This document shows, piece by piece, positions 18,300 to 21,245 of a DNA stretch of 21,245 nucleotides; within the stretch, counting starts at the first letter, position 1, and each line of letters begins with the position of its first letter. This stretch comes from Phoronis australis (Eukaryota; Phoronida; Phoronidae): NCBI GenBank assembly GCA_002633005.1, contig NMRA01000058.1:1148185-1169429 (forward strand), in the 5' to 3' direction. The notes beneath the pieces are model-generated. The model did no database searches and was not told where the DNA came from. It was given only the letters and a program-made list of their open reading frames with translations. A program made the translations under genes and the position numbers.

Positions 18300-18909
18300 G
18301 TTAATCCCGACTCCGAGTCCACAGGAACTTAAGAATCTTAGGAAAGACTATTTGGGAGGATTTCAGGTAATTTGAGTCGAAACTATTTTTACTCAAGAAT
18401 TCAAGTTGTCCTATCGACGATCGCGAAGCAGCGACGCATCAGTCGGCAAGTTTTCGCCCTGGGATTTCAGCACATTTTTTTAAAAAGATCGTAATTTAAC
18501 AACAGAGTTTGATAGCAATGCACCACAGTTTTGTAGCTAGTCTGTCATAGGTTACACATACGTCACAGCGCGTAAATTTGATGAATCCTAGCTTCCGATT
18601 TCACCCATTTCGGAGACCAGGTTTTAACTGCCGTAGGCTACAAAAAGAGTCTACCTGTGCGCTTATTAGAGCGAATACGGTAGCCCTAATAGATGGTGAC
18701 ATCAGTGCACGAAACGATGATTTTTATTTAAATTAGCAGCAAGTTTGTGGTGACTGGCGCCAACGGCCGGGTGACCGAACTTCGGGCTTGGCGAGCAGAT
18801 TTTCTGGCTCCGGCACTCGCCCAGCTGGCGAGCAGGGTTTTTCAAGACTAAAAGCCTGGGTATATCCCTGACTTCCACACTTTTTCAAAAGAGGGAAAAC
18901 TACTAAGGA

Positions 18910-18939
18910 ATGGCTGAGGAGGTTAAAAGTCTAGTTGCC
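18910..18939 (+). CDS. Candidate first coding exon of a plus-strand gene (MAEEVKSLVA)
   Basis: ATG after ACTAAGGA opens ten codons, MAEEVKSLVA, ending at a consensus GTAAGT donor (18940-18945) in phase 0. The next exon, at 19034, starts in phase 0. The ATG is only 40 bases beyond the right end of the transposon-like element, so the promoter would lie in or next to it. The exon is short, so support comes mainly from the strong donor and the matching acceptor. Confidence 0.4.
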
Positions 18940-19033
18940 GTAAGTATTGGTATGTTTTTTGGAGATCGATTCAACATCAGACAACTTGATTTTTGGTAAC
19001 GTTGATAAGTCTTTTGACCACAACACCTTGCAG

Positions 19034-19106
19034 GACGATGCCATGTTTGTCAAGGCGCCTCGTTTTCGATCAACACGACAGCAGCGCCCCGCGTTCGTGA
19101 ACGAGG
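19034..19106 (+). CDS. Candidate second exon of the plus-strand gene
   Basis: Acceptor ACACCTTGCAG (AG at 19032-19033) is followed by DDAMFVKAPRFRSTR and QQRPAFVNE plus one base, to a GTAGTG donor at 19107. An earlier GTGAAC at 19097 is an alternative donor in phase 0. The peptide is basic and coding-like. The intron before it is 94 bases. I do not recognise the protein. Confidence 0.4.
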
Positions 19107-19182
19107 GTAGTGAATAGACCTCGAAATTTTACATTGTTTGGGTTGTTTTGCCCGTCATGAAGCTTTTATCAATACCGTACAG

Positions 19183-19302
19183 GGTGCATGGAGAACCTGG
19201 GACTCAATCGACAACTACCTGCCTGCTACAACCGTTTACGTGAAAAACGATCTGGCATTCTCCATAGCCATCCTGACAAAACCTGAGAAGTTTCCGAAGT
19301 AA
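19183..19302 (+). CDS. Candidate terminal exon of the plus-strand gene, frame undecided
   Basis: An acceptor-like ATACCGTACAG ends at 19182. If the previous exon ends at 19106 (phase 1), the frame reads CMENLGLNRQLPACYN and stops at about 19286. If it ends at 19096 (phase 0), it reads WRTWDSIDNYLPATTVY, then DLAFSIAILTKPEKFPK and stops at 19302. The second looks more like a folded protein, while the first uses the better donor. A transcript would settle it. Confidence 0.3.
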   Translation, partial: GAWRTWDSIDNYLPATTVYVKNDLAFSIAILTKPEKFPK

Positions 19303-20080
19303 AAAATCGTCAGACTCAAACTACACCTTACAGAAACGGAATACTGTTTGGTGGGGACGGGGGGCTCAAAACTACAAATTATTAATACGTTCTCACGCTT
19401 TAAATCGACCTTATTTTGTTTAAGATCACCTTATGGTAAAGAGATACCGAAGAAAGTCTTTTTAGGTCATTGTGAAAGCAACACTCTCATTGGTTAATGA
19501 TTGGCTAATATGGTTTGCACTAGGAAATGAAAAGATAGGTCACAAGAAGAGTCCAACTGCCTGCTTGTCCTCGATAAGCCAGTCTCGGTAAGAGGTTGGT
19601 GACGACTGCATGATGAAAACGTGTTTGCAACCGTGGGGAAGGGGTTCAAAACCGCGACCGTGGTGACATCATTATTTTCTGCCCGCGGAGAAAACAATCC
19701 GAGGTACAACAATTCTTATCACAAATACATGTTGATACAGGCGTGTGACAAAGAAGTTACACCAAACATATTTTCCTTATCAGCCCATGGGCTCCTGATA
19801 AAGTTTTGACATATTGACTAACAAAGATGTATTTATAGCTTCACGAATTCCCATTACTCTGTACTGATGTTCTAAGCAAATGCAAAACGAAATAGGCCTA
19901 CTGAATAACAAAAAAAACGAAAACAAAAAACGAAAGAAAAACTCAAAATATGTATCAATAGACGCTAATTTACTCCATCGCCCACGTTATTCTTTCTGAT
20001 ACCAATAGTGACTTTGGACAAATATGCTGAAATTAATTCACAAACTCTAGCTAGTTATTCCCGTTCGCTTCGGAATATAT
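19303..20080. other. No supportable gene
   Basis: Overlapping frames on both strands around 19494-19809 start without ATG and lack convincing splice sites. An A-rich low-complexity tract (AACAAAAAAAACGAAAAC type) lies at about 19908-19942. Otherwise nothing was seen. Confidence 0.4.
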
Positions 20081-20357
20081 CTAAACAATGCATCCATTGT
20101 CAAAATTGGGATGTTTTGACACGAAATATGGAAAAATCCTGTTTTGCATCAACAGGTACCACCTGATTAGTCTACTGCAGCTTTTTGAGAAAAACCAGCA
20201 ACGCTACGAAGTCCTCAGATCAAAGGTCATATTACAAGCATTCAGCTGCGTAGACACATGCACTAAACTAAACCTGGATGGGCAAACTTAATAACTTGCA
20301 TAAATTCAACGACAATGTGCGATAAATCGGCAATTAAAACTTAAGTTGTGCACTTAC

Positions 20358-20506
20358 GCGAGCTCACATTTCTCCACGTCGTTACCGTCCGTGTGACAAG
20401 ACTGGATGTAAAAAAGTAGGTCAACCTGTGTAGGATAACCAAACAACGCCGATATGTCATGTTCGTGTTCCCGTTCAAGGTATTGCCTCAAATCAGGTGA
20501 TTCCAT
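20358..20506 (-). CDS. Candidate first coding exon, unrecognised minus-strand gene
   Basis: ATG at 20506-20504 opens 49 codons plus two bases, ending at a consensus GTAAGT donor (20357-20352). The peptide is clearly protein-like: MESPDLRQYLEREHEHDI, then ALFGYPTQVDLLFYIQ and SCHTDGNDVEKCEL. It has an acidic, histidine-containing start, a hydrophobic VDLLFYI stretch and two cysteines. A possible next exon at 20081-20174 (acceptor AAAAAGCTGCAG, phase compatible, reading LIRWYLLMQNRIFPYF before a TAG) is much weaker. No family was recognised. Confidence 0.5.
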
Positions 20507-21064
20507 TCGTATTTGTCAGTTAACTTAGGTTTTCGGATTTCACTACATTAATATTTGTTATTCAGTCTCACGAACCAATTTTGACCAACTGTTACACTAC
20601 CATGTATAGAATTTTCTGACGGCACTCATCTCAATCGATATCATCTGACTGCAACAAGTCAGAGGCTGATAAGGTTTGTATTTGACTTTAAGATCACATC
20701 AATTCTTTGAATACAAGGCCAATCGTTATTTAACTTGTGTTTCCTGCCACTAGGCCATGATAAGGCGACTATCAACATTAATAAAGTATTGAGAGACTAA
20801 AAACGTTCCTTAAAAATATTGCCTTAGATACAAAACAGCACGTTTTGCACAGTTTGAAATGACCAACACAGGTGTGTGAGTCCAGAGAACATTTAAAACT
20901 ACATGGTCTTATAACCGACTTTAAGCCCATAAGCTCATTAGTGAGAATTTATGACACGCACATTGTACATGTAGTGCTCTGACTCTGGCAAGCTGGAAAT
21001 TTTTGAGTGACCTGGGTATTAGAAAATGACTCCTAAGTAATTCTGAACTTTTTATTGGCGACAG
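20507..21064. other. No gene seen
   Basis: AT-rich sequence upstream of the minus-strand ATG at 20506. It may hold the promoter of that candidate gene, but no specific motif stood out. Confidence 0.4.
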
Positions 21065-21106
21065 CAAACTATGAATGACCGTACACTGAAAGAACAAAGA
21101 CAGGGG
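21065..21106 (+). CDS. Weak candidate 42-base exon on the plus strand
   Basis: Acceptor AACTTTTTATTGGCGACAG (AG at 21063-21064) and donor GTAAGT (21107-21112) bound 14 codons, QTMNDRTLKEQRQG, in phase 0 at both ends. The splice words are good, but the exon is too short to judge as coding. Confidence 0.25.
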
Positions 21107-21207
21107 GTAAGTATTAGGTCTCTGATATATGAAGTGTGGTTATAATAGGTTAACGATGCTAGAGATGTGCTAACGAGTGAATCTTGCCGCTGATTAAATA
21201 ACGGCCT

Positions 21208-21208
<1 letters not shown>

Positions 21209-21238
<30 letters not shown>

Positions 21239-21245
21239 GGAGGGA
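21209..21245. repeat. (GA)n microsatellite at the window edge
   Basis: About 18 AG repeats with two interruptions (GAAAGAG, GAGGGAGGGA) run to the end of the window and probably beyond it. Confidence 0.95.

Larger units (their letters stand above)
17130..18870. mobile_element. DNA-transposon-like element with terminal inverted repeats
   Basis: The left end (17130-17149) starts CAGGGATATAC. The complement of the right end (18851-18870) starts with the same 11 bases and matches 16 of 20 overall. Further in, CTGGGCGAGT at 17181-17190 recurs inverted at 18815-18824, about 50 bases from each end, so the similarity extends beyond the tips. CAGGG termini suggest a hAT-like element, but no clean 8-base target duplication is visible (flanks ATCCTTCC and ACTTCCAC share only a shifted CTTCC). 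The interior shows no recognisable transposase. It could be a non-autonomous element or two related ends with unrelated DNA between. It lies between B4GALT and the plus-strand candidate gene at 18910. Confidence 0.6.

Noticed and set aside
17130-18870. Autonomous hAT transposon with intact transposase
   Set aside because: At 1.74 kb, with no dimerisation-domain or zinc-finger pattern in any frame and no clear 8-base target duplication, only a non-autonomous or degenerate element can be claimed.

Overview
This window looks like nuclear DNA from a highly polymorphic marine invertebrate. It is AT-rich, intron-dominated and almost free of long open frames, with metazoan-type splice sites, DNA-transposon-like inverted repeats and microsatellites. 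A lancelet (amphioxus) would fit best, because two near-copies of one stretch differ about as much as alleles do in that group, but the species is an inference. I saw no bacterial, viral, rRNA or tRNA signature.

The one gene I can name is a beta-1,4-galactosyltransferase (B4GALT family, Golgi type II membrane enzyme) on the minus strand. Its second coding exon is at 7852-8081. Its first coding exon (cytoplasmic tail, membrane anchor, stem) appears twice, at 11550-11871 and 16524-16845. The exons join in phase and carry the conserved cysteine pair of the family. Exons 3 onward, which hold the DVD and WGWGGEDDD motifs, were not found by eye anywhere in the 7.8 kb downstream.

The main structural feature is a direct duplication: 8723-12175 is repeated as 12177-17149, with a single N at 12176 between the copies. 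Both outer ends of the copies are identical or nearly so (about 750 and 940 bp), while the middle differs by several percent plus indels, including a 1.5 kb segment present only in copy 2. This is the pattern of two alleles of one heterozygous bubble placed in series by an assembler. The first copy stops exactly 20 bp inside the terminal inverted repeat of a 1.74 kb transposon-like element (17130-18870).

Left of B4GALT the minus strand carries small exons with good splice sites and compatible phases. One set (5775-5877, 5044-5086, 3421-3499, 3117-3162 and a terminal exon 2009-2153) may be one gene of unknown function, and a second set (363-511 joined to 101-196) may be the start of another. 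Between them lies a diverged tandem repeat of about 250 bp period. Right of B4GALT are a plus-strand candidate gene (18910-19300), a minus-strand first exon (20358-20506), a weak plus exon (21065-21106) and a (GA)n tract at the window end. Apart from B4GALT, all gene models are short unrecognised exons inferred from splice sites and reading frame, so confidence is modest.
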